From assembly GCA_947259095.1 (NCBI GenBank), contig CAMYLA010000030.1:1-44167 (forward strand): 44,167 bases of DNA, read 5' to 3'. Positions 7,430 through 14,879 of this stretch are shown piece after piece. The DNA comes from an uncultured Acidimicrobiaceae bacterium (lineage in GTDB: Bacteria > Actinomycetota > Acidimicrobiia > Acidimicrobiales > SZUA-35). The notes beneath the pieces were generated by a model. The model did no database searches. It was not told where the DNA came from and saw nothing but the letters and a program-made list of their open reading frames with translations. The position numbers were made by a program, and so were the translations under genes. Each line of letters opens with the position of its first letter. The stretch's first letter is position 1.

Positions 7430-8341
7430 TCAGCGATCGCTGTCGGTCGACAGGCGAAGGATGCCGCCGTGCCGACTGACCCGGCGGTGACCGGACAATT
7501 CACACGCCGTGGCCTCGTGACGGACCACGGCCAGCACCCGCGACAACTCCGCCGACGACGGCGGATGACCCCGATCGTCGACCAACCACCGCCGCAGAGC
7601 CTCGGCCATGACGGTCGGTGGGTGCTGGACCAGCGCCCTGGTGTCGGTCGGGTCGACACCGTCGGCCAGCGCCGCGATGTCGGCCTGGACCGCCCGGCAA
7701 CGATCGGCGGTCCGGTTGAGCAGCGGGACGGGATCGCGGTGGCTGATGTCGGCGACCAGGCTGAGCAGTTCGTGGCGGATCCGGTTGCGGACGAAGCGGG
7801 GATCGTCGTTCGACGGGTCGACCACCGGTTCGAGTCCGAGCTCCCGGCACAGCCGGCCGGTCTCGCGGCGCCGGACGGCCAGGATCGGGTGGGCATGGCC
7901 CGGCGTCATCGCCGCCAGACCGGCCGGACCGGCACCGCGAAGCAGGTTGATCAGCACGGTCTCGGCCTGGTCGTCTGCGGTGTGGCCGGTCATGGCGAAG
8001 GGTCCGAGCACCGAGCGTCTGGCCTCCCTGGCCCGCTGCTCCAGGTCCGGGCCGGGGGCCACCACCACCTGCTCGGCTCGGAAACGGGCACCGAACCGGT
8101 CGGCCGCGACGGCCACCACGGCGGCCTCGTCTGTCGAACCGGGACGCAGCCCGTGGTCGACGTGGACGGCGGTGATCGACAGCCCCGCTTCGGCGGCCAG
8201 GGCCAGCAACGCCAGGGAGTCAGCGCCTCCCGACACCGCGGCAACCACTTCGGTCCCCGGTTGGGGAAAGTGGCAACGGCCCAGCAGCGTGTTCGCCAGG
8301 TCGGCCGGCGCCGCCTCGGCCCGCTCGCCCCGTCCGGTCAC
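7430..8341 (-). CDS. tilS: tRNA(Ile)-lysidine synthase
   Basis: This protein of about 303 residues converts C34 of tRNA-Ile2 (CAU) to lysidine using ATP and lysine. The PP-loop is VVAAVSGGADSLALLALA; the family also shows VHVDHGLRPGS, GHTADDQAETVLINLLRGAG and DPSNDDPRFVRNRIRHELL. The C-terminal substrate-binding part is short, as in many actinobacteria. GTG 8341 is chosen because it gives a normal-length N-terminus and starts 10 bases after the stop of the zincin gene. The frame is open further upstream, but that stretch overlaps the zincin gene and is Arg/Ser-rich without family resemblance. Confidence 0.94.
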   Translation of the reverse strand: MTGRGERAEAAPADLANTLLGRCHFPQPGTEVVAAVSGGADSLALLALAAEAGLSITAVHVDHGLRPGSTDEAAVVAVAADRFGARFRAEQVVVAPGPDLEQRAREARRSVLGPFAMTGHTADDQAETVLINLLRGAGPAGLAAMTPGHAHPILAVRRRETGRLCRELGLEPVVDPSNDDPRFVRNRIRHELLSLVADISHRDPVPLLNRTADRCRAVQADIAALADGVDPTDTRALVQHPPTVMAEALRRWLVDDRGHPPSSAELSRVLAVVRHEATACELSGHRRVSRHGGILRLSTDSDR

Positions 8342-8351
8342 CGGCGGCGGC

Positions 8352-9572
8352 TCAGGCGGTGTTGCGAGCCCGGAGCCTGTCGACCCACAGGTCCGGGGAT
8401 CGGATCTCGGCGATCGTCGGGAGCGTTTCCGGCTCGGTCCAGACCTGATTGAACAACTCCGGCCCACCGGCCGCTTCGACCGCATGGACGAAGTCCTCGC
8501 CCTCCTGGTACTGGGCCATCTTGGCCTCCATGCCAGTCAGCCGCTGCACCATCTTGGCGACCCCCGAAGCGTTCTGGCGACGCTGGCTCATGACCCTGGC
8601 GAACCGCTGCTGGCTGGGGATCAGGTGCTCGGCCGCACGGTCCATCGTGATGTCGCCGTGGCCTTCCAGCAGGCTCATCAGGCCGGTGACCTTGTCCATG
8701 GTTTCGCGCTGTTCAGGGGATGCGAACAGCACCGAGATGCCGCCGTCCTTCAGGGACGGGCCGTTGCCGGCTCGACGGTCGTTCATCGAATCGCGAACTG
8801 CGTCGACCAGTCGCTTCGGGTCGGGGTCGACCGTGTCCAGCAGTTCATTGACCAACGACAGGAAGTAGGGACGCAACCACGGGACGCCGGTGAACTGGGC
8901 CCGGTGCGTGCACTCGTGAACGGCGATCCACAGCCGGAACTCACGGGGAGGAAAGCCGTACCGCTTCTCGAGGGACAACACGTTCGGCCCGACGTAGTAG
9001 ACCCAGTCCTGGTCCTCCGGCCGTTCGTCCTCGATGATCAGCAGGTCGTACTGACCGAGGACCCGGCCAGACATCCAGCCCAGCAGGGCTCCGACCTCGG
9101 CCCCTGCAACCTTTGGCCCGACGGCCCCACTGACCTGACCGAGTGCATCGCCGACCGCGGCGCCGACCGGGGCCAGGGCGGTCCCCAGCGGTGCCAGCAC
9201 CTCGCCGAGGGGGGCCAGCGCTCGGCCGAGAGCGGTGTCGGCCCGGCCATCGCCGTCCTCGCCGTCGGGGTCACCGGGTTCGCCATTGGCCTCGGCAGCC
9301 TCGTCGATCCGACCGAGCAACGGCCGGAGCAACCGGTCGAAGCTGGCCAGATTGGCGTCGATCCAGCCCATCCGGTCGGTGACCTTGGCCTTGGCCGAGC
9401 CGGCGGCCGAGACGAGCCCGGTCTCCAGTTCGACCAACTCCTCGGCCTGGGCGGTCAGCTCCAGCAGATCGGCGTCGAGCGACTCGCCGTGGTAGCTGTC
9501 GGAAAACGGTTCCCGACCAGCCACCCGACCGGCGACGCTCCTGGCAAATTCCCAATCGACTTCGGCGTTCAC
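8352..9572 (-). CDS. DUF2342 zincin-like metallopeptidase family protein
   Basis: This 406-residue protein has the N-terminal VDWEFARSVAGRVAG typical of DUF2342 and the zinc-binding helix WIAVHECTHRAQF, which contains HExxH. In other actinobacteria this family sits beside tilS, as here, and has been labelled a coenzyme F420 biosynthesis-associated protein or putative hydrolase; its substrate is unknown to me. Residues about 88-150 form an acidic, low-complexity insert (GEPGDPDGEDGDGR) followed by repeats of LAPLG/LAPVG, which look flexible or amphipathic. The start is GTG 9572. No signal peptide is seen, so it is likely cytosolic. Confidence 0.88.
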   Translation of the reverse strand: MNAEVDWEFARSVAGRVAGREPFSDSYHGESLDADLLELTAQAEELVELETGLVSAAGSAKAKVTDRMGWIDANLASFDRLLRPLLGRIDEAAEANGEPGDPDGEDGDGRADTALGRALAPLGEVLAPLGTALAPVGAAVGDALGQVSGAVGPKVAGAEVGALLGWMSGRVLGQYDLLIIEDERPEDQDWVYYVGPNVLSLEKRYGFPPREFRLWIAVHECTHRAQFTGVPWLRPYFLSLVNELLDTVDPDPKRLVDAVRDSMNDRRAGNGPSLKDGGISVLFASPEQRETMDKVTGLMSLLEGHGDITMDRAAEHLIPSQQRFARVMSQRRQNASGVAKMVQRLTGMEAKMAQYQEGEDFVHAVEAAGGPELFNQVWTEPETLPTIAEIRSPDLWVDRLRARNTA

Positions 9573-9611
9573 GCTGGTCCGCTCGTTTCTCTCAGCAGTG
9601 GGGAGGCTCGG

Positions 9612-9743
9612 TTACGGCTTCCGCGGGTACCGGGGGTTCTGGACCTTTGCGAAATAGCCGGCCAGAAGTGCGAGAACGGCGCCGATCGAGCCGATCACCA
9701 GGAAGAACCCGAGCCACCAATGCCATACCACTCCACTGATCAT
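9612..9743 (-). CDS. 43-residue single-pass membrane protein
   Basis: This short frame runs from ATG 9743 to TAA 9612. The product begins MISGVVWHWWLGFFLVIGSI and continues with a hydrophobic stretch to about residue 33, then the basic, Pro-rich tail NPRYPRKP. This gives one clear transmembrane helix with a positive C-terminal end, typical of genuine small membrane proteins. It lies 39 bases upstream of the zincin gene on the same strand. Only a weak GAGCTC precedes the ATG. I do not recognise a family; it is supported by the helix pattern and gene-like spacing. Confidence 0.6.
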   Translation of the reverse strand: MISGVVWHWWLGFFLVIGSIGAVLALLAGYFAKVQNPRYPRKP

Positions 9744-9833
9744 GAGCTCAGTGTAGGGCCTTGCGGCCCTGAGCCGTGATCCGGGCGGTCAACCAGACCG
9801 GGCCGGGTATGGCCGACCCATCACGAGCCGGCA

Positions 9834-10118
9834 CTACCGCAGGTCGGTGACGGCCCGGAACACCCGCGTGGCGAGATCGGCCGGCAGCTCGCTACGGCAA
9901 CGCAGGCCGAGCAGGTCACGCAGGCCGGTCTGGAAATGGTAGAAGTCGTCGCATCCTCCGCAGTTGTGGAGGTGGGAGCTGATCACGGCCTGGCGGTCCT
10001 CGTCGAGGTAGCCGTCCATATACCGGTAGATCTCCTCCAACGACGGTTGGCAACCCATCGGACCGAGGCCGGCCGCTCTGGTCTGGGGTTGGTCGGGTTC
10101 GGGTTTCTCGTTTGTCAT
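9834..10118 (-). CDS. rsrA: Zinc-binding anti-sigma factor, RsrA type
   Basis: This 94-residue protein is a ZAS-type anti-sigma factor. The zinc motif HLHNCGGC (HxxxCxxC) follows the helix EEIYRYMDGYLDEDRQAVIS; an additional Cys lies upstream (GCQPS) and one near RCRSELP, as in RsrA, where oxidation forms a disulfide, ejects zinc and frees the sigma factor. It should hold the adjacent ECF sigma factor inactive under reducing conditions. ATG 10118 is preferred; GTG 10148 would add ten Pro/Glu-rich residues. It is unusual that it does not overlap the sigma gene: 116 bases lie between them, including an inverted repeat at 10153-10171. Confidence 0.88.
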   Translation of the reverse strand: MTNEKPEPDQPQTRAAGLGPMGCQPSLEEIYRYMDGYLDEDRQAVISSHLHNCGGCDDFYHFQTGLRDLLGLRCRSELPADLATRVFRAVTDLR

Positions 10119-10152
10119 CGGTTCGGGCTCGTTGGGTCGCGTGGGCACTACA

Positions 10153-10171
10153 CAAGAAATCCCACTTCTTG
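10153..10171 (-). other. Inverted repeat between sigma and anti-sigma genes
   Basis: CAAGAA (10153-10158) and TTCTTG (10166-10171) are perfect complements around a 7-base loop; the palindrome GAAGCTTC (10171-10178) adjoins. It lies in the leader of the anti-sigma gene and could alter the ratio of the two proteins. Confidence 0.3.
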
Positions 10172-10234
10172 AAGCTTCGCAAGGCCGATTCGAGGCCGCT
10201 CGACGGTTCCGGCCAACCGCCGACCGGGCGATGG

Positions 10235-10801
10235 TCAGTCGGAAGGAGTCGAGACGAGGCCTCTGGCCTCTGCAAAATCGTACAACTCCTTTTGCAGCGA
10301 TTTTCTTCCCCGATGGAGACGACTCATCACCGTCCCGACCGGGATGTCGAGAATCTCTGCGATTTCCTTGTAGCTGAAACCCTCGACGTCTGCCAGGAGC
10401 ACCGCCATCCGGTAGGCCTCCGGGAGCGCCTCGACCGCGCTCACCACCTCGGCTTCGGAGAACATCTCCATCAGCTGTTCCTCGGCACTCTGGCCGTACT
10501 TGGTCTCGTTTCGCAGCCGGCGATAGAGGTACAGGTCTTCGATGTCGTCGAGTTCGGTCTCGTCTGGGCGGCGCTTCTTGGCCCGATACCGGTTGATGTG
10601 GGCGTTGGTGAGGATCCTGAACAGCCAGGCCCGCAGGTTGGTGCCGGCCTGGAAACTCCCATAGGAACGGTAGGCCCGGAGGTAGGTCTCCTGGACGAGA
10701 TCCTCGGCATCGGTGGGATTGCCCGAGAGTCGGACCGCCGTCGAGTAGAGGGACCGCATGAAGGGTTCGGTGTCTTCGACGAAGGTGGCTTGATCGGCCA
10801 T
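10235..10801 (-). CDS. sigR: ECF RNA polymerase sigma factor, SigR/SigH type
   Basis: This 188-residue protein has region 2 (RLSGNPTDAEDLVQETYLRA, then the -10-binding RAWLFRILTNAHINRYR) and region 4 (VEALPEAYRMAVLLADVEGF followed by the helix-turn-helix YKEIAEILDIPVGTVMSRLH). The region 2 wording, including FQAGTNLRAWL, and the adjacent RsrA-like protein point to the thiol-oxidative-stress sigma factors SigR of Streptomyces and SigH of mycobacteria. ATG 10801 is chosen because TAGGG precedes it at the right distance; the frame is open 18 codons further up. It probably acts on thioredoxin, mycothiol and protease genes. Confidence 0.93.
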   Translation of the reverse strand: MADQATFVEDTEPFMRSLYSTAVRLSGNPTDAEDLVQETYLRAYRSYGSFQAGTNLRAWLFRILTNAHINRYRAKKRRPDETELDDIEDLYLYRRLRNETKYGQSAEEQLMEMFSEAEVVSAVEALPEAYRMAVLLADVEGFSYKEIAEILDIPVGTVMSRLHRGRKSLQKELYDFAEARGLVSTPSD

Positions 10802-10860
10802 CGCCCTACAGTAGCCAGGTCTCGGCCGGGGCTCGATGTCGAGCCGGCCCAGCACCCGGT

Positions 10861-10889
10861 GACATATGACCTCGAATCGAATTGGTCAA
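10861..10889 (-). promoter_or_regulatory. Possible housekeeping-type promoter of the sigma gene
   Basis: On the minus strand TTGACC (10889-10884) and TATGTC (10866-10861) are separated by 17 bases, about 60 bases upstream of the sigma-gene ATG. I saw no GGAAT/GTT pair of the kind used by SigR, so autoregulation is not evident here. Confidence 0.4.
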
Positions 10890-10941
10890 CTGTGTGTGGC
10901 TTGCGTTACAGAACCGAGTCAGCAGCTGTAAGCTTGGCCAC

Positions 10942-11919
10942 GTGGTAGCCAACCTCACCCTCCTGGTCGGCGCCGAGCAATCAGGGACCACGCTGCTGCG
11001 GCTTATGCTCGACTCGCATCCCGAGATCGCCTTCGCCGAGGAGTTCGAATACGCGGTTGCGCCGATCGCCACCGACGGCACCTTCCCCGACATCGAGGAT
11101 TTCCACCGGCACCTCCGGCAGAGCCGCTCGTTCTCCACCAGCGGTTTCGAGATCGACCCCTCCCTCGACTACGTCTCGCTGGTCAACGGCTTCCTCCGTT
11201 CCCGCCGGCACAGAAAGAACACCCCTGCGGTTGGGGCCACCATGCACACCGACTTCACAAAGGCGCTCCGGCTGTGGCCGGACCTCAAGCTGATCCACCT
11301 GATCCGCGATCCCCGCGATGTGGCCCCGGCGAGAATGGCCGAGGGACTGGCCGGCAACGTGTGGCACGGGCTCGACGCCTGGCTGGCCACCGAGGGCGAG
11401 TGGCAGCGGCTCGAACCGAGGATCGATCCCCACCGGATCCTGACCGTTCGGTTCGACGATCTGATCCGCGACTTCGAAAGCACCCTCGACGGGATCTGTC
11501 GTTACATCGGCGTCGACTACACCGCCCAGATGCTCGACTACACCCGCGACACCGACTACCAGGAGCCGAACACCCACGTGGCAGGCGACTGGCGGGATTC
11601 GATGTCGGTTCGCGAGGTGCGCCTCATGGAAGCGCGCGTCGGCGGTCATCTCGCCCGGCTCGGTTTCGAACCGTCCGGGCTGGATCCACTCGTGGTCGGC
11701 GGACAACAGGAGTCGGTGCTGCGGTGGCAGGATCGGGCCGGGCGGCTGATCCATCGGGCCGAGTACTTCGGGCTGCGCCTCACCGTGGCCGATCTGCTGG
11801 CCCGGGGGCTGAACAACCAGCCGCTGCAGCAAACCCTGCAGGACCGGTTCAACCAGACCGAGCGGGCGCTGCGCAAGAAGAGCTGGTCGGACAACGCCAA
11901 ATACCGCACCTCACGCTGA
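10942..11919 (+). CDS. Sulfotransferase family protein
   Basis: This 325-residue protein has the PAPS 5'-phosphosulfate-binding loop near its start (LLVGAEQSGTTLLRLMLDSH) and the 3'-phosphate-binding element LKLIHLIRDPRDV, then the helix ILTVRFDDLIRDF. It should transfer sulfate from PAPS to a hydroxyl or amine. GTG 10942 gives the expected N-terminus, with the P-loop beginning about ten residues in. It is divergent from the sigma gene and 150 bases upstream of the exopolysaccharide operon in the same direction, so it may sulfate that polymer; this is inference. A sulfatase gene lies about 23 kb downstream. Confidence 0.87.
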   Translation: MVANLTLLVGAEQSGTTLLRLMLDSHPEIAFAEEFEYAVAPIATDGTFPDIEDFHRHLRQSRSFSTSGFEIDPSLDYVSLVNGFLRSRRHRKNTPAVGATMHTDFTKALRLWPDLKLIHLIRDPRDVAPARMAEGLAGNVWHGLDAWLATEGEWQRLEPRIDPHRILTVRFDDLIRDFESTLDGICRYIGVDYTAQMLDYTRDTDYQEPNTHVAGDWRDSMSVREVRLMEARVGGHLARLGFEPSGLDPLVVGGQQESVLRWQDRAGRLIHRAEYFGLRLTVADLLARGLNNQPLQQTLQDRFNQTERALRKKSWSDNAKYRTSR

Positions 11920-12069
11920 CCGTCCAGCGGCCGACAATGCCGGTCGCAAGCAAACCGTCAGAAGGTACTCCCTTAGGTGAATTGTCCCAATACTTTCTAG
12001 TTCTTAGGAGTCATTTCTCGATTTGCTTGTCGTAGGTTGCGCATGAAGCGTGCATACGGAGTGTAGATC
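11920..12069 (+). promoter_or_regulatory. AT-richer leader of the exopolysaccharide operon
   Basis: These 150 bases are clearly less GC-rich than their surroundings and precede the long plus-strand polysaccharide operon. ACTCC...GGAGT halves flank a direct repeat of CTTAGG (11973-11978 and about 12003-12008). GGAG at 12058-12061 is the likely ribosome-binding site for the TTG start at 12070. A promoter probably lies here, but no single -35/-10 pair stands out. Confidence 0.4.
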
Positions 12070-13539
12070 TTGGGGCTGATTCAGAAGGGCGACGGCCAGC
12101 CGGTCGACAAGGAACACGGTGCCGCACCGCGCTCCGGCGAGTCAGACGATCGCCCCGTCCCGCCACGCGGTTCCCGCTGGGCTCGCTTCATCCAGTCGGC
12201 ATCGAGATACGGCACCCGCCCGTGGGTCATCGCCACCGACATGTTGTCGATCGTTTCGGCCATCCTGGCCTTCGGGCTGGGCTGGGTCCCGGCCGTGGCG
12301 ACGGCCGCCGGGTTCGTTTTCCTGGCCGGAACGGGAGGGTTCTACCGATCTCGCCTCGACCCATCGATTCTGAACGACCTCGTGGCGTTGGTCGGTCGGC
12401 TCCTCATCGCAGCCACGATCACCTATTCGCTGAGCGACAACGGGACCGGCACGATCGCCGCCCTCGGCGACAACCTCGGTCGGGCCTGGTGGCGGTCGAT
12501 CGTGGTGGCGGCCGTGGCCCTGATCGTCAGCCGAACCCTGATGTACGGCATCGTCCGTTCTGCCCGGCGGCGGGGATGGGTCAACCATCGCACGCTGATC
12601 GTCGGCGCAGGGAGCGTCGGCTCGATGCTGGCCGAGAACCTGCTCGCCCACCCCGAAAACGGCCTCAGGCCCGTGGCGTTCCACGATCCGTTCCCGCCAG
12701 ACGGCTCGCACCGTTCGGTGCCGGTCCACGCCACGACCCTCGACCAGTCGATCGAGAGGTCGCGAGCATCGGCGGTGGTGTTCGCCCCTGTGGCCACACC
12801 GGACTCCGAGCTGATCGATCTGATCAAGTCCAGGCACCGGGACACGGTCGAGTTCTTCTTCGTCCCTCGGCTCCACCAGGTGAACAGTGGGGCCGGGCGC
12901 GAGGTCGAGCGGGTTCGATCCATCCCTCTCATCCGACTCCGCAGAGCGGCCCACCGGTCGATCATGTGGACGGTCAAGGCGATCCTCGATCGCCTGCTGG
13001 CGGCGCTGCTCCTGCTGCTGCTGTCGCCGGTGCTACTGGTACTGGCCGCTGCGGTGGCGATCTTCGTCGGCAGACCGATCCTGTTCAGCCAGCAACGGGT
13101 AGGTCTCGACGGCCAACACTTCTCGATCCTGAAGTTCCGATCACTGCCGAACGTGGATTCGGCCCAGAGCGACACCGCCTGGGCCGCCGAGACCAGCCGC
13201 CGACCGACCCGGGTGGGGCGGCTGCTGCGGGAGTGGTCGCTCGATGAGCTGCCCCAGTTGTGGAACATCCTCCGAGGTGACATGAGCTTCGTCGGACCAC
13301 GTCCGGAACGGCCCCACTTCGTCGGCCACTTCAGCGACACCTACACCCACTACGAGTCCCGACACCGGGTCCGCAGCGGGCTGACCGGGCTGGCCCAGGT
13401 CAACGGCCTCCGGGGAGACACCTCGATCTCGGAGCGAGCCGAGTACGACAACGTCTACGTCGAGACCTGGTCCCTCGGTGAGGACGTCAAGATCATGATC
13501 CGCACCATCGGATCCATCGTGAAAAGAAGCGGCCAATGA
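12070..13539 (+). CDS. Polyprenyl-phosphate sugar-1-phosphate transferase (initiating enzyme)
   Basis: This 489-residue membrane protein starts the repeat unit by moving a sugar phosphate from a nucleotide sugar to undecaprenyl phosphate. N-terminal transmembrane helices (about residues 45-150) are followed by a Rossmann-like cytoplasmic domain (TLIVGAGSVGSMLAENLL). After a further helix (LLAALLLLLLSPVLLVLAAA) comes the catalytic domain: FSQQRVGLDGQHFSILKFRS, SLDELPQLWNILRGDMSFVG, PRPERP and GLTGLAQVNG. The start is TTG, supported by GGAG eight bases upstream. It is the first gene of a tightly overlapped operon. Sugar specificity cannot be read from sequence. Confidence 0.94.
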   Translation: MGLIQKGDGQPVDKEHGAAPRSGESDDRPVPPRGSRWARFIQSASRYGTRPWVIATDMLSIVSAILAFGLGWVPAVATAAGFVFLAGTGGFYRSRLDPSILNDLVALVGRLLIAATITYSLSDNGTGTIAALGDNLGRAWWRSIVVAAVALIVSRTLMYGIVRSARRRGWVNHRTLIVGAGSVGSMLAENLLAHPENGLRPVAFHDPFPPDGSHRSVPVHATTLDQSIERSRASAVVFAPVATPDSELIDLIKSRHRDTVEFFFVPRLHQVNSGAGREVERVRSIPLIRLRRAAHRSIMWTVKAILDRLLAALLLLLLSPVLLVLAAAVAIFVGRPILFSQQRVGLDGQHFSILKFRSLPNVDSAQSDTAWAAETSRRPTRVGRLLREWSLDELPQLWNILRGDMSFVGPRPERPHFVGHFSDTYTHYESRHRVRSGLTGLAQVNGLRGDTSISERAEYDNVYVETWSLGEDVKIMIRTIGSIVKRSGQ

Positions 13540-14879
13540 CAACCACCGACTCGATGCAGCCGTCGAGCTCATCGGAGTTCGGGCGACATCTCCAGGAGAT
13601 GGGCCGGCGCTGGAAACTGCTGGCCGCCGTGACCGTGCTCGTCGGCCTCGGCGTCTTCGTGTTCAGAGCGGCCGGGCCCGAGGTCTATCAGTCCACTGCG
13701 GTGCTTCAGCTCAGGCTTCCGGCCGATGTCATCGATGACGGCCAGACGACCGAGTTCCGTACCGAGTCGTTGGCCGAGCTGGCCACCGTCCCATCGGTGG
13801 TCGCGGCGGCGGCGCAGACCGCCGGCGTCGATGGCTCGGTCGAGGAGGTCGAGGGCCGAATCGACATCGGGGTCCGGGACACGCCGGGGTTCCTCGAAGT
13901 CACCGCAACCGCCCCCCAAGCCGCAGAAGCAACCAGCCTGGCCCAGGCGATGGCCGAACGTCTGGCCGTGGTCGGTACCGTCGATCAGTCTGGCGTGACC
14001 ACCGAGGTGGTGGTCGATGCCACCGATGCAAGTGGGCCGGTCTCCCCCCGTCCGGTCCAGGAGGGTCTGCTGGCGGCGGTCGTGGCGCTCCTGATCGCCG
14101 GCGAATCGGTGGTCGTCATCCGCAAGCTCCGAGGCAGGCTCAGCCCGATCGACACCGCAGCCGAACTCGAACGCACGCTGGGAACAGCCACATTGGACGT
14201 CCGCCGGGGCCATTCGGCAATCGGCAATCCGCTGCCCTTCTTCGCATCGCACCTCGCAGACCAGCAGGTGATCACGGTCCTGCAATTCGGCGGTCGTGCC
14301 ACCGCCGAACCGGCGACCCTGGTGGCTTCAACCGCAGCCGGGCTGAAACAGCAGGTGATGCTGGTCGATCTGGACCTGTTCGATCCGGTGTTGCACGACC
14401 ACTTCGGACATCCTCGGTCCCCCGGGTTGGCCGAGGTGCTGGCCGGTGGTCAGTCGCTGAGGCAGGTGGCCCGCCGGGCCAGCGACGCCAACCCCGCCGC
14501 AGTGGTGAGCGCCGGGACCTTCCGATCCGATCTGATCGGTGTCGACCGGGTGATGGCCACCCACCGGGTGATCAGCTCCAGCGCCTCCGACCACGCCGTG
14601 CTCAGCATCACCGCCCGCTCGTCGCTGTTCGACGCGCTGGTGGTCGCCAGCCGGTTCGGCGATGCCGTAGTGCTGGCGGTGGACCCATCGTCGGTCAAGG
14701 CGGCCAGTATTCGCTCCGTGGCCGCCGCAGTCGCATCGGTTGGCGCCCGCCTGGCGGCGATCATGCTGTATTCGGAGAAGGAGGCGACGACCAGGAGCGA
14801 CATCGTCGTCGACGGCGCCACGCCCCGCCTGACGTCGAACCCCACCACCGGCGCAGAGCCGAAGAACCACGCAGCATGA
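13536..14879 (+). CDS. Wzz-like chain-length protein with degenerate BY-kinase domain
   Basis: This 447-residue protein has a transmembrane helix near residues 27-45, an extracytoplasmic region and a second helix near 175-195 (GLLAAVVALLIAGESVVVI), as in Wzz/KpsE-type co-polymerases. The C-terminal half resembles bacterial tyrosine-kinase domains: VMLVDLDLFDPVLHDHFG matches the Walker A' element and GLAEVLAGGQSL the following loop. Where the Walker A P-loop (GKS/T) should be, the sequence reads QFGGRATAEPATLVAS without the Lys, and no Tyr cluster ends the protein. ATP hydrolysis is therefore doubtful. It starts by ATGA overlap with the gene before. Confidence 0.82.
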   Translation: MTTTDSMQPSSSSEFGRHLQEMGRRWKLLAAVTVLVGLGVFVFRAAGPEVYQSTAVLQLRLPADVIDDGQTTEFRTESLAELATVPSVVAAAAQTAGVDGSVEEVEGRIDIGVRDTPGFLEVTATAPQAAEATSLAQAMAERLAVVGTVDQSGVTTEVVVDATDASGPVSPRPVQEGLLAAVVALLIAGESVVVIRKLRGRLSPIDTAAELERTLGTATLDVRRGHSAIGNPLPFFASHLADQQVITVLQFGGRATAEPATLVASTAAGLKQQVMLVDLDLFDPVLHDHFGHPRSPGLAEVLAGGQSLRQVARRASDANPAAVVSAGTFRSDLIGVDRVMATHRVISSSASDHAVLSITARSSLFDALVVASRFGDAVVLAVDPSSVKAASIRSVAAAVASVGARLAAIMLYSEKEATTRSDIVVDGATPRLTSNPTTGAEPKNHAA

